Below, one piece after another: positions 7,679 through 14,197 of a DNA stretch of 14,258 nt; position 1 is the first letter of the stretch; every line of letters starts with the position of its first letter. The notes beneath the pieces were generated by a model. It did not search any database, was not told where the DNA came from, and saw nothing but the letters and a program-made list of their open reading frames with translations. Made by a program: the position numbers and the translations under genes. The stretch is from Euryarchaeota archaeon UBA54 (lineage in GTDB: Archaea > Thermoplasmatota > Poseidoniia > Poseidoniales > Thalassarchaeaceae), in contig DAGM01000030.1 in NCBI GenBank assembly GCA_002495735.1, positions 1,225 through 15,482 on the forward strand. Reading direction: 5' to 3'.

Positions 7679-7764
7679 CCGTTATAGCCTCCTGTTAGTG
7701 CGCCCCGCCGTCCTGCTTTCCCTATTTGAGAGTGATGCAATGCCCGTAGGGCGAGCCTCCAGCA

Positions 7765-8631
7765 CTACTCAACGCGCTGGGTGACTCTAACTTGGTCGGC
7801 GCGCACTGTGAGGGCCACCGGCACTGCTGCCTCAAAGAGCTCGACGGTGACCTCTTCTTTCGACTCTGTTACACGGGTCACACGGGCCGCTTGACCTCGG
7901 AAGGCGCCGCCGTGAATCTCCACGATGCTACCCTCTTCGATGCCGGCAGTCGCCGCCTTGGGCTCAAGATAGGGAAGCACATCGCCCAACGGCGACTCGC
8001 CGCCGAGTACCTTGCGACAGTTCTTCATCGGCGTTGTGGAGACACCGACTCGTCCGATGAGCTTCTCGACGTGATGTAGGGCCGAGGCTTCGACGAAGAT
8101 GTAGCCACGCATGAAGTGAGGACTGAGGACGCCAAAGATTTCGTCTTGAATATCCTCGAGCGAACCAGTACCGGAGAGTCGGGCTCGGACCTCATTAGCC
8201 ACATTCTGCTCTTGACCAATGGAGGTCTTGAGGATGTAGAGATAGGAAGCGACGTCACCGTACATGTCGCGCAGTTGTGGGGTGGAGTACTCCCTCTCCT
8301 GAATGGTCCCCGGGTCAATCCACTCGTAGCCCTTGTACAGGCCACGAGCATCGACCTCCTCGACCGAGCTGATGAAGAGAAGTGGTGTGACTTCGTTGAG
8401 GCGGTTCTCGTAGGCTAAGCCGCGGGCGCCTCCCGAGCGCACGTATTGCAGGTTGTCAGCCTCGATACCGGTGACCTCAGTTATCCTAGCCACCACTGTA
8501 TCTAGGTTCTCGGGGTCACCGATGCCGTAGATACCGTCCCAGGCACCAGGGAAGTCTGCGACTCCATCGGCGCGCTGCATGAGCAGCACTCTCTCTCCGT
8601 TTCGGATGTAAACTGTGAACGTATCTGACAT
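7765..8631 (-). CDS. spt5: Transcription elongation factor Spt5/NusG with N-terminal Nudix-like domain
   Basis: 288 residues, about twice the usual archaeal Spt5. Residues 129-225 are the NGN domain (YLYILKTSIGQEQNVANEV, LSPHFMRGYIFVEA, then a helix and VLGGESPLGDVLPYL). Residues 230-288 hold the KOW domain (IEEGSIVEIHGGAFRGQAARV). Spt5 binds RNA polymerase over the cleft, promotes processivity and couples to the ribosome. Residues 4-112 read as a Nudix fold: VLLMQR (15-20), FPGAWDGIYG (27-36), a box-like helix ending ITEVTGI (50-56), VTPLLFISS and YEWIDPGTI. The Nudix box is degenerate: by eye its RE and the second Glu of EE are replaced, so hydrolysis is doubtful. GAGGT, overlapping the secE stop, precedes ATG 8631, and no Shine-Dalgarno site is seen at Met123. 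The fusion therefore looks genuine. Confidence 0.92.
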   Translation of the reverse strand: MSDTFTVYIRNGERVLLMQRADGVADFPGAWDGIYGIGDPENLDTVVARITEVTGIEADNLQYVRSGGARGLAYENRLNEVTPLLFISSVEEVDARGLYKGYEWIDPGTIQEREYSTPQLRDMYGDVASYLYILKTSIGQEQNVANEVRARLSGTGSLEDIQDEIFGVLSPHFMRGYIFVEASALHHVEKLIGRVGVSTTPMKNCRKVLGGESPLGDVLPYLEPKAATAGIEEGSIVEIHGGAFRGQAARVTRVTESKEEVTVELFEAAVPVALTVRADQVRVTQRVE

Positions 8632-8641
8632 TTTTTTTACC

Positions 8642-8905
8642 TCACTCGGTTAGCCAATTGAAGAAGGACGGGAAGGCACTATCCATCAGCCACAGCATCA
8701 CGAATCCGATCGCGCCGAGGATAAACATCCCGATGCCGCAGACGATTATGGTCTGGCGAAACTCCTGCTTGGACGGCTTCCTTGCCATCTTGAGGATGCG
8801 AGCGTAGGGGCCGGTCTGAAGGCTGCGAACACGCCCTTCAATCTCGTCCTGCCAACTCTGAACAGTCTCCTCGATGGGACCTACATTGGAACTCTCGATA
8901 GCCAT
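8642..8905 (-). CDS. secE: Preprotein translocase subunit SecE (Sec61 gamma)
   Basis: 87 residues from ATG 8905, with AAGGA six bases upstream. The open frame continues to a GTG at 8953, but those 16 extra codons lie over a candidate TATA box. After a hydrophilic N-terminus, an amphipathic helix (ARILKMARKPSKQEFRQ) carries the conserved KPxxxEF signature of SecE. One transmembrane helix follows (TIIVCGIGMFILGAIGFVMLWLM), and the end is FFNWLTE. It clamps the two halves of SecY in the membrane. Bacterial and archaeal genomes both commonly place secE just before nusG/spt5. Here the spt5 ATG is 10 bases past the secE stop, and the spt5 ribosome binding site overlaps that stop, implying translational coupling. 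The N-terminal stretch of about 35 residues before the helix is a little longer than usual. Confidence 0.93.
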   Translation of the reverse strand: MAIESSNVGPIEETVQSWQDEIEGRVRSLQTGPYARILKMARKPSKQEFRQTIIVCGIGMFILGAIGFVMLWLMDSAFPSFFNWLTE

Positions 8906-8941
8906 CACTAATCCTTGAAGCGACCCGGCGACCGACAGACT

Positions 8942-8950
8942 CCATTTAAG
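8942..8950 (-). promoter_or_regulatory. Candidate TATA box of the secE-spt5-ribosomal operon
   Basis: The minus strand reads CTTAAATGG, centred about 41 bases before the secE ATG at 8905. With a spacing of 26 the transcript would start near 8920, leaving a leader of about 15 bases that includes the AAGGA site. A second AT-rich block (TTTTATTT, 8979-8986) lies further up and may serve the ftsZ 3' end instead. Confidence 0.4.
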
Positions 8951-8959
8951 CACGCCGGG

Positions 8960-8997
8960 CGAGCCCTAAGGGGCTCGAAATAAAATCAGAGTGAAAA
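8960..8997 (-). terminator. Hairpin and T-rich tract after ftsZ
   Basis: Directly past the ftsZ stop the minus strand has the T-rich run GATTTTCACTCTGATTTTATTT. Then comes a perfect seven-base stem, CGAGCCC at 8977-8971 on the sense strand, a four-base loop, and its complement down to 8960. Archaeal termination depends mainly on the T-rich tract, so the tract probably ends ftsZ transcripts. The hairpin follows rather than precedes the Ts, so it is not a classical bacterial intrinsic terminator and may instead protect the 3' end or act in the secE promoter region. Confidence 0.4.
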
Positions 8998-10116
8998 TCA
9001 ATTCACGAACTCGACGGTACGGTCCCTGAGGTTGCGTATCTGAGTGTGTCGCGAAGCTCCATCTATCTGCTCGCTCTTCACGCCAGTCAACACGAGCAGG
9101 ACCCTGATATTGTCTCCCATGGTGTCATCAGTAGTAGCGCCCCAGATGATTCGAGCATAGGGATTCACCTTTTCGCGAATCAGTTTGGCGCACTGCTCGG
9201 CATCCCCAAGTGACAGAGTAGGTCCGCCGACCACATTTATCAGCGCCCCGCGGGCATCTGAAATGTCTATGTCGAGCAGAGGTGATTCCAGAGCCTCCTC
9301 GGTGGCCCTCTCAGCCCTGCCCTCGCCGTGAGCCTCACCGAGTCCGATGACCGCCACTCCTCCACCGTTTTCCATCACGGAGCGCAGGTCCTGGAAGTCG
9401 AGGTTGACGACACCCTCCTTCGAAAGCATTTCGGAAACTCCTGAAATACTCCTCATCAATAATTCGTCCGCGACGCGGAATGCAGCGTCGAGCGGGAGGT
9501 CACGAACCCCCTCGATCTTGAGAAGACGCTCGTTGGGTAGTACGACCACTGTGTCGCACACCTCTCGCAGTCTTTCCAAGCCCCATTCTGCATTCTGCTT
9601 CCGTAGTGCCCCCTCCGACATGAAGGGGTAACTTACCACAGCGATGGTCAGAGCTCCGGCCGATTTGGCCAGCCGAGCAACTACATGCGCACTCCCTGTC
9701 CCAGTGCCACCTCCTAGTCCCGCTGTGATGAATGCCAGATCGCAGTCTTCGATTTCCGTCTTGAGCGCGCGCTCAGACTCGTATGCGGCCTGCTCGCCCT
9801 TTTCCGGATCACCGCCGGCGCCTCTGCCTCTGGCAGAGCGCCCAATCAGCACCTTGTCCCGGACATTAACCCTCAACAGGTGTTGGGCGTCGGTGTTCAC
9901 CGCCAGTCCCCTGACATATGTCCCGTCAAACACACCTTCAAGCTCTAGCCTCGCCACGGTGTTGGAACCGCACCCTCCACAGCCGAACACACGTATCTTG
10001 GGCTGTAGTGATTTGAGCAGACTCTTTAGTTCCGCATCGTTCTTCCTGTCGCTCAGGTCGTGAGGTGCGGCATTGTCACCTCTGTCAGCCAGAGCCCTCT
10101 CGACGATGAAGTCCAC
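8998..10116 (-). CDS. ftsZ: Cell division GTPase FtsZ
   Basis: 372 residues from a GTG start. The tubulin/FtsZ nucleotide site is complete: GCGGCGSNT at 45-53, the signature GGGTGTGS at 135-142, and VVLPNERL (191-198) in the sugar-binding part. The catalytic T7 loop is NLDFQDL (238-244), with Asp240 positioned to trigger GTP hydrolysis in the neighbouring subunit. ENGGGVAVIGLGEAHGEGRA (249-268) is typical of archaeal FtsZ. About 40 residues precede the fold, including the archaeal-style acidic and Lys-rich lead. The C-terminus (RNLRDRTVEFVN) is short. FtsZ polymerises into the division ring. It lies upstream of secE, as in many Euryarchaeota, but a T-rich tract and a candidate promoter separate them. 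I cannot say firmly whether it is FtsZ1 or FtsZ2. Confidence 0.96.
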   Translation of the reverse strand: MDFIVERALADRGDNAAPHDLSDRKNDAELKSLLKSLQPKIRVFGCGGCGSNTVARLELEGVFDGTYVRGLAVNTDAQHLLRVNVRDKVLIGRSARGRGAGGDPEKGEQAAYESERALKTEIEDCDLAFITAGLGGGTGTGSAHVVARLAKSAGALTIAVVSYPFMSEGALRKQNAEWGLERLREVCDTVVVLPNERLLKIEGVRDLPLDAAFRVADELLMRSISGVSEMLSKEGVVNLDFQDLRSVMENGGGVAVIGLGEAHGEGRAERATEEALESPLLDIDISDARGALINVVGGPTLSLGDAEQCAKLIREKVNPYARIIWGATTDDTMGDNIRVLLVLTGVKSEQIDGASRHTQIRNLRDRTVEFVN

Positions 10117-10154
10117 GAGGTCGAGGCGAGTCGTAGAGAGGATAACCGTTACCC

Positions 10155-10169
10155 CCCGCCTTCGGCGGG
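10155..10169. other. Six-base-pair inverted repeat ahead of ftsZ
   Basis: CCCGCC, three bases, GGCGGG: a perfect GC-only stem lying between the phosphatidyltransferase stop (10204) and the ftsZ GTG (10116). There is no adjacent T-run on the minus strand, so it is not a convincing terminator. It could be a transcript-processing or 3'-end structure of the upstream gene. A weak TATA-like GGTTATCC lies between it and ftsZ, about 29 bases before the GTG. Confidence 0.35.
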
Positions 10170-10203
10170 CAAGGCGTGTTTCATCGGGGCTGCTACAAGG
10201 CCA

Positions 10204-10884
10204 CTATCCCAGCAGCTGATTCCGTGTACTGACGAAGCGAGAGAGGAATGTGTATACTCCTCCCCAAGCGGAGATGGCAAGAGTGGCCGTCATGCCGTTG
10301 AGGTTGCTATTGCCCAGCAGGACCCAGTTGGCATAGCCTACGTCAGAGAGATCAATACCGAATCCTCCAGAGTAAGCCTGCCAAGAAGCTGCGACCAAGC
10401 AGGCCACTGTCAGTACCATGCGGTCGGCGCGGCCGAAGCCACCGTAGATTCTGGTGAGTCCTACCGACTGGGCTTGAGTCCCCATGTAGGAGCCGAACAA
10501 GGTCAGCACCGCCGCCACAGCCCCCGAACTCGGATTGCTGATGAAGGTCGCGTTCATCCCTATCGCAATGAGTAGGCCCACGTCAACAACCCTGTCGATG
10601 GTGTGGTCGAGGAAGTCTCCGTACGGTCCTGCCACTCCCTGATGACGGGCCAGAGCACCATCGAGCGCGTCAAGCACGCCGGCCAGCAGTATCAGCAGAA
10701 CGGAGACTCCGATCATGATCGCACCATTATTGTCGAGGGCAGCACCCGAAATCAGCCAGAAGGCGCCGAGGGCGAGGATTAGACTGGTCCAAGTCAAGAC
10801 ACTAGGGTCAAGATTCCCCATTTTCAGGACCAGTGGCCCGATTGCCTTGGTCCAAGTTCCCCTCATCCTCTCAAACACCGTCAC
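10204..10884 (-). CDS. CDP-alcohol phosphatidyltransferase, archaetidylinositol-phosphate-synthase type
   Basis: 226 residues with about six membrane helices. The family signature is perfect: D72-x2-D75-G76-x2-A79-R80-x8-G89-x3-D93-x3-D97, the Mg2+-binding active site that joins a CDP-activated lipid to an alcohol. In archaea the lipid is CDP-archaeol. The short eight-residue spacer and the YGDFLDHTIDRVVD wording fit the inositol-phosphate branch, as does the later GSYMGTQAQSVG, but serine or glycerol-phosphate synthases cannot be excluded by eye. The start GTG 10884 overlaps the stop of the kinase gene upstream (GTGA, four bases). GGAGG lies three bases from this GTG and nine from a second in-frame GTG at 10878, which may be the real start. 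The two genes form a coupled pair. Confidence 0.85.
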   Translation of the reverse strand: MTVFERMRGTWTKAIGPLVLKMGNLDPSVLTWTSLILALGAFWLISGAALDNNGAIMIGVSVLLILLAGVLDALDGALARHQGVAGPYGDFLDHTIDRVVDVGLLIAIGMNATFISNPSSGAVAAVLTLFGSYMGTQAQSVGLTRIYGGFGRADRMVLTVACLVAASWQAYSGGFGIDLSDVGYANWVLLGNSNLNGMTATLAISAWGGVYTFLSRFVSTRNQLLG

Positions 10885-11423
10885 CCCTCCATTCTGGCTA
10901 CCCAGTCAATCAGCGAGCCCGGGCTAGTCGGCTTGAAACCATCTGCTATCCAGTAGGAAAGCGAGGCGACGACTGAGTCGACGCTGCTATGCGAAGTATC
11001 GAACTCGCACCATGGGGCATCGCCCTCGCGCTCGTTCCAAGCCCCTCCCAGCAACTCCCACTCGCAGTTTGCCTGCACCTTCTCGGTCGCGTACCCCCTA
11101 CTCGCGAGTCTGGATTCTAGAATCTCGGGTGAGCAGCGCAGTACGGCCACCGCATCACAAGGCAGGTGATGGGAGAGGTGACCGTCCACCACTACGACCC
11201 CGTCAGGAGGAGACTCCCACTCAGGAGCGAGCGCATCATGCAACGCGTCGGTATCGATGACCCTCGCCCCGTCAACTGGATCAACCTCACCCAACAAACT
11301 GTTCTGCTCGGCTAGCGATTCTACTGAAACTACAGCGTATCCTCCATCGGAGAGTATCCGCGCTACCGTACTCTTGCCAGTCCCGGGTGTGCCGCTCAGA
11401 GCCAGTCGAAACCCACCACTCAC
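10881..11423 (-). CDS. Fap7/AK6-type adenylate kinase family protein
   Basis: 180 residues. Walker A GTPGTGKST at 11-19; VVVVDGHLSHHLPCD (76-90) contains the family-specific GHLSH motif; VLRCSPEILESRLASRGY (94-111) and ATEKVQANCEWE (112-123) hold the lid and helix typical of Fap7/hCINAP (AK6). These proteins are nucleoside monophosphate kinases or ATPases that act in small-subunit ribosome maturation; archaeal Fap7 binds ribosomal protein uS11. That role here is by family. The start is GTG at 11423, directly before SGGFRLALSG. The AATATT at 11473-11478 could be its TATA box, giving a leader of about 27 bases. It heads the leftward gene string and overlaps the next gene by four bases. Confidence 0.88.
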   Translation of the reverse strand: MSGGFRLALSGTPGTGKSTVARILSDGGYAVVSVESLAEQNSLLGEVDPVDGARVIDTDALHDALAPEWESPPDGVVVVDGHLSHHLPCDAVAVLRCSPEILESRLASRGYATEKVQANCEWELLGGAWNEREGDAPWCEFDTSHSSVDSVVASLSYWIADGFKPTSPGSLIDWVARMEG

Positions 11424-11486
11424 ATTCTGGCCGGCTGGTCAGGAAGCCATGAACGCTGCGTGTCGCCGGCGCAATATTGACCATCC

Positions 11487-11492
11487 CTATAG
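11487..11492 (+). promoter_or_regulatory. Candidate TATA box for the Ca2+/H+ antiporter gene
   Basis: CTATAG is centred about 24 bases before the ATG at 11514, in the 90-base divergent spacer. No Shine-Dalgarno site lies ahead of that ATG. Together these suggest a leaderless transcript, a common arrangement in Euryarchaeota. Confidence 0.4.
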
Positions 11493-11513
11493 CCCGCGCA
11501 AGGCCTGAGAGAC

Positions 11514-12644
11514 ATGGCCGAGGGCGAAGTTAACTGGATCAGAGCGATGGATCCTCGTCATTCTAAACTGAATTTACTTCTCTTGGCTATTCCCATTACA
11601 TTCTACTTCGCCTACGTGTCACAAGATCAGACAGCAGCCTTCTTTTCCTCTATGGTTGCTATTATGCCGCTCGCTTTCCTGATGGGCCATGCCACTGAGG
11701 AGATTGCCCTGCGAACATCGGAGTCCATAGGAGGACTCCTCAACGCCACCTTTGGCAACGCCGCAGAACTAATCATCGCGGTTTTTGCAATTTGGGCAGC
11801 CTATAAGGCCGGCGCGGACAGTGAGACTGCAACAGTCATGGTGCACATCGTACAAGCCAGTCTGATAGGTAGTATCCTTGGAAATCTCTTGTTGGTGATG
11901 GGCCTAGCATTCGTCTGGGGGGGAATACATCACAAGGTCCAGACGTTTAATGAGACGCAGTTTGTTGCAAACAGCTCGCTCCTACTTCTCGCCGTCATCA
12001 CCCTAGTCGTACCAACAGTGTATCACCTCACTGTAGGGGGTGCTGAGGGAACAGAGGGCGTGAAAAGCCTGTCGAGGGCAGCCGCAGTAATCCTTCTCGG
12101 GATGTACATTCTTTTCTTGGTATTCCAATTGGGAACGCACTCCGATCTATTCGCTACCGATGGCTCTCACGATGAGGAGCCGAAGATGACCAAGCGCGAT
12201 TCGGTAATCCTGCTTGTAGTCGCTACACTGTTTGTCTCTTGGATGGCCGAGATTCTTGTGCACTCGTTGGAGGAGGCGGCCAGCGAGGTCGGCCTTTCGC
12301 ACCTGTTCATCGGAGTAATCTTGGTGCCTCTGTTCGGTAACGCTGCCGAGCATTTCACCGCCGTGACCGTGGCAGGCAAGGACAAGATGGACCTCTCGTT
12401 CGCCATAGCAATCGGCTCGAGCACCCAAATCGCTGTGTTCGTGGCCCCCTTGATGGTGGTCTTCGCCTGGATGCTAGGAATTGGACTGACCTTCGAGTTT
12501 GGTATTCTTGAGACGGTCGCCGCCTTCCTCGCTGTGATGATTGTCAACGCCATCGCAGCAGACGGCAAGAGTAACTGGCTCGAAGGGGCCATGTTGTTGG
12601 GGGCCTATGCTGTACTGGGACTAGCGTTCTGGTTCCACCCCTGA
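11514..12644 (+). CDS. cax: Ca2+/H+ antiporter, CaCA (CAX) family
   Basis: 376 residues, about 11 membrane helices. The two inverted alpha repeats that form the ion path are both visible: LLNATFGNAAELIIA (75-89) and VPLFGNAAEHFTAV (about 271-284), with the paired acidic residues Glu85 and Glu279. The helix SLIGSILGNLLLVMGLAFVWGG and the SFAIAIGSSTQIAVFVAPLMV segment are standard CAX sequence. MGHATEEIALRT before the first repeat is also typical. An acidic loop (FATDGSHDEEPKMTKRD) separates the halves. The protein exports Ca2+ from the cytosol in exchange for protons. Its neighbours include exported proteins with Ca2+-binding repeats, but a functional link is only a guess. It ends 13 bases before the next ATG on the same strand. 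Confidence 0.93.
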   Translation: MAEGEVNWIRAMDPRHSKLNLLLLAIPITFYFAYVSQDQTAAFFSSMVAIMPLAFLMGHATEEIALRTSESIGGLLNATFGNAAELIIAVFAIWAAYKAGADSETATVMVHIVQASLIGSILGNLLLVMGLAFVWGGIHHKVQTFNETQFVANSSLLLLAVITLVVPTVYHLTVGGAEGTEGVKSLSRAAAVILLGMYILFLVFQLGTHSDLFATDGSHDEEPKMTKRDSVILLVVATLFVSWMAEILVHSLEEAASEVGLSHLFIGVILVPLFGNAAEHFTAVTVAGKDKMDLSFAIAIGSSTQIAVFVAPLMVVFAWMLGIGLTFEFGILETVAAFLAVMIVNAIAADGKSNWLEGAMLLGAYAVLGLAFWFHP

Positions 12645-12646
12645 AC

Positions 12647-12654
12647 ATATTATA
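12647..12654 (+). promoter_or_regulatory. Candidate TATA box for the phosphatidylcholine-synthase-like gene
   Basis: ATATTATA lies just past the antiporter stop and four bases before the first in-frame ATG (12658). If used, transcription would begin near 12676, downstream of that ATG. The protein would then start at GTG 12709, which has AGGAG eleven bases ahead. Confidence 0.45.
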
Positions 12655-12708
12655 GGAATGCTGTATGATGGACTCACGAAGGTTCAACGAGTAGGAGTCG
12701 AGAAGCCT

Positions 12709-13419
12709 GTGAGCCCAGATAATTCCACCAGCCCACAACAGCGAGCACTCGCCATGTCCATACATCTGGGCACGGCGTCTGGCGCGCTTTGGGCACTGCT
12801 TTCGTTGGAAGCGATTTTTGTCGAGGACTATCGGACAGCCTTCTTCTGGATGTTCCTCGCGATGGTGGTCGATTCAGTGGACGGACCGCTAGCTAGGAAG
12901 GTCGATGTCAAGCGTCACGCGCCACAGATTGATGGAGCACGGCTTGACGATATCATCGACTACATCAACTACACTTTCGTCCCCATTGTCCTTCTAATCC
13001 ACGCTGGATGGCTCCCTGATCCAGTCTCGCTATGGGCAGCCGTCCCACTCATCGCGAGCGCCCTAGCGTTCACCAACACCGAATCCAAAGACACCGAGGA
13101 AGGCTTCTTCCTCGGCTTCCCGTCCTATTGGAATGTCTTCGCTTTCTACGTCGTAGTCGCAGCTCCCGCCGGCAGCGAGTGGTACGTTCTCCTACTGATA
13201 TTAGCGTTCAGCGCGCTGAGCGTGTTGCCAGTCCGTTTTGTCTACCCGAATCGGTTCGACCGATTGCGCTGGTTCTTTATCGGTGGCGGCATTGTTTGGA
13301 TTGCATCAATCCTGCTCGTCGCCATGCTATACCCGGACGCTCCTCGACTGCTGGTGTTCGCTTCGATGGCTTATCCAGTGTCGTACCTCGTGCTATCGCT
13401 GTGGCTGGATAGAGATTGA
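12709..13419 (+). CDS. pcs: Phosphatidylcholine-synthase-like CDP-alcohol phosphotransferase
   Basis: About 236 residues with eight hydrophobic helices. The active site is DSVDGPLAR-x12-G-x3-D-x3-D: the 12-residue spacer (KVDVKRHAPQID), instead of the usual eight or nine, together with GARLDDIIDYINYTFVP, is the hallmark of bacterial phosphatidylcholine synthase (Pcs). Pcs joins choline directly to CDP-diacylglycerol. FLGFPSYWNVFAFY later on also matches Pcs from memory. In an archaeon the lipid would probably be CDP-archaeol, giving archaetidylcholine; this is inference. I chose GTG 12709 because a strong TATA-like box sits right before the upstream ATG 12658 and because bacterial Pcs has its IHLxTASG-like motif at about residue 19, as here (18). 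Starting at ATG 12658 would add 17 residues. Confidence 0.8.
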   Translation: MSPDNSTSPQQRALAMSIHLGTASGALWALLSLEAIFVEDYRTAFFWMFLAMVVDSVDGPLARKVDVKRHAPQIDGARLDDIIDYINYTFVPIVLLIHAGWLPDPVSLWAAVPLIASALAFTNTESKDTEEGFFLGFPSYWNVFAFYVVVAAPAGSEWYVLLLILAFSALSVLPVRFVYPNRFDRLRWFFIGGGIVWIASILLVAMLYPDAPRLLVFASMAYPVSYLVLSLWLDRD

Positions 13420-13555
13420 ATCATTTGGCGGCCTTCGCAGCCGTCCCCAACCTGGGAGTCCACAAGGGAGGTCAATGGACGGCGCGAAGGCACGCGCTTG
13501 GTTGCAGCACTGAGTTCTTCCAGAGAAGTCTCAGCGTATAGTGGCGGCTAGCTGC
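13420..13555. other. Convergent intergenic spacer
   Basis: 136 bases between two converging genes. I see no open frame with a recognisable product, no tRNA and no strong T-run. A five-base inverted repeat (GCTAG, CTGC, CTAGC) at 13547-13560 overlaps the end of the dockerin gene and could help form the 3' end of either transcript. Confidence 0.5.
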
Positions 13556-14173
13556 CTAGCAGCGCTCGCACTGACCACCCCATAGGTGATCTGCTAGCAT
13601 CACTAGGTCGAGCACGTTGACCGTGTGGTCGCCGTTGATGTCGGCTCCCTGCATCGAGGCAGGTGCGTCCCCGTAACCGAGGATATACTGCACCATCACG
13701 ATGAAGTCGCCCAGGTCGACGCTGCCGTCGTCGTTCGCGTCACCGCGTAGCACTCGCACGGGCTCAAGGTCGCGGACCGCCACAGCGGTCTTGCTGGCCT
13801 TGGTGGTGCGGCTGTCCAGAGACTGGGGTCCGGAATCGGACTCGTCATCTCCCCACAGGTAGTCGGCCAGGATGACCAGGTCGAGCACGTCGACTGATCG
13901 GTCGCCGTTGATGTCTGCCTGAGCCATCGAGGCAGGAGCCCTGCCGTATCCAGCGATGTACTGTGCCATCACGATGAAGTCACCGAGATCCACACTTCCA
14001 TCGTCGTTGGCGTCACCGCGAAGGTAACGCGCGTCGATGGAGGCAGCCTCAGCTGACTCACCATCTATGTCGTTCGTCGTTTCAACGCTTCCGATGTCCT
14101 CTCCGGAAACGAGGCCTGCTGTGCCAGCCAAAAAGATCAGCGCAGCGATTGTTAGGTCCATTGTTCGGTCCAT
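13556..14173 (-). CDS. Secreted protein with two dockerin-like modules
   Basis: 205 residues. A signal peptide at about 1-23 (LTIAALIFLAGTAGLVSG) is followed by a short acidic linker. Two near-identical dockerin type I-like modules sit at 53-107 and 144-198, each with paired Ca2+ loops: GDANDDGSVDLGDFIVM and ADINGD-x-x-V-x-VLDLV. Each ends in LWG. Offsets between copies are exactly 91 residues. The linker between modules is Ser/Lys/Thr-rich. The mature protein is almost nothing but dockerins, with no catalytic domain, and ends QCERC. Dockerins bind cohesins to build cell-surface complexes; alternatively these may be free Ca2+-binding modules. Start ATG 14173; a second ATG at 14161 lies in a tandem 12-base duplication. 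A TATA-like sequence is 28 bases upstream, and no Shine-Dalgarno site is seen. Confidence 0.85.
   Translation of the reverse strand: MDRTMDLTIAALIFLAGTAGLVSGEDIGSVETTNDIDGESAEAASIDARYLRGDANDDGSVDLGDFIVMAQYIAGYGRAPASMAQADINGDRSVDVLDLVILADYLWGDDESDSGPQSLDSRTTKASKTAVAVRDLEPVRVLRGDANDDGSVDLGDFIVMVQYILGYGDAPASMQGADINGDHTVNVLDLVMLADHLWGGQCERC
13577..14017 (-). repeat. Internal duplication: two dockerin-like modules
   Basis: Copies lie at about 13853-14017 and 13580-13744 and stay aligned without gaps at a 273-base offset. The protein blocks GDANDDGSVDLGDFIVM and PASM are identical in both, while ADINGD is followed by slightly different residues. The DNA has drifted at silent positions (GGTGACGCCAACGACGATGG versus GGTGACGCGAACGACGACGG), so the duplication is not recent or is under selection for protein sequence. 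Confidence 0.85.
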
Positions 14174-14197
14174 GAACAGGGTGCATCGATGTGCTAG

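Noticed and set aside
7679..7764. Frameshift explanation for the short L11
   Set aside because: I looked for the missing L11 N-terminal domain in the gap before the gene. 86 bases is too short in any frame, and spt5 runs to a normal KOW end, so a simple frameshift cannot account for it.
8252..8265. Separate spt5 start at Met123, making the Nudix-like part a different gene
   Set aside because: No Shine-Dalgarno site precedes this Met, there is no stop between the parts, and the upstream part has its own good start site.
10155..10169. GC-rich hairpin as an intrinsic terminator
   Set aside because: No T-run follows on either strand and archaeal terminators do not need hairpins, so it is listed only as an inverted repeat.
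13420..13555. Possible tRNA or small RNA in the convergent spacer
   Set aside because: No T-loop GGTTC-x-A sequence or cloverleaf could be folded by eye.
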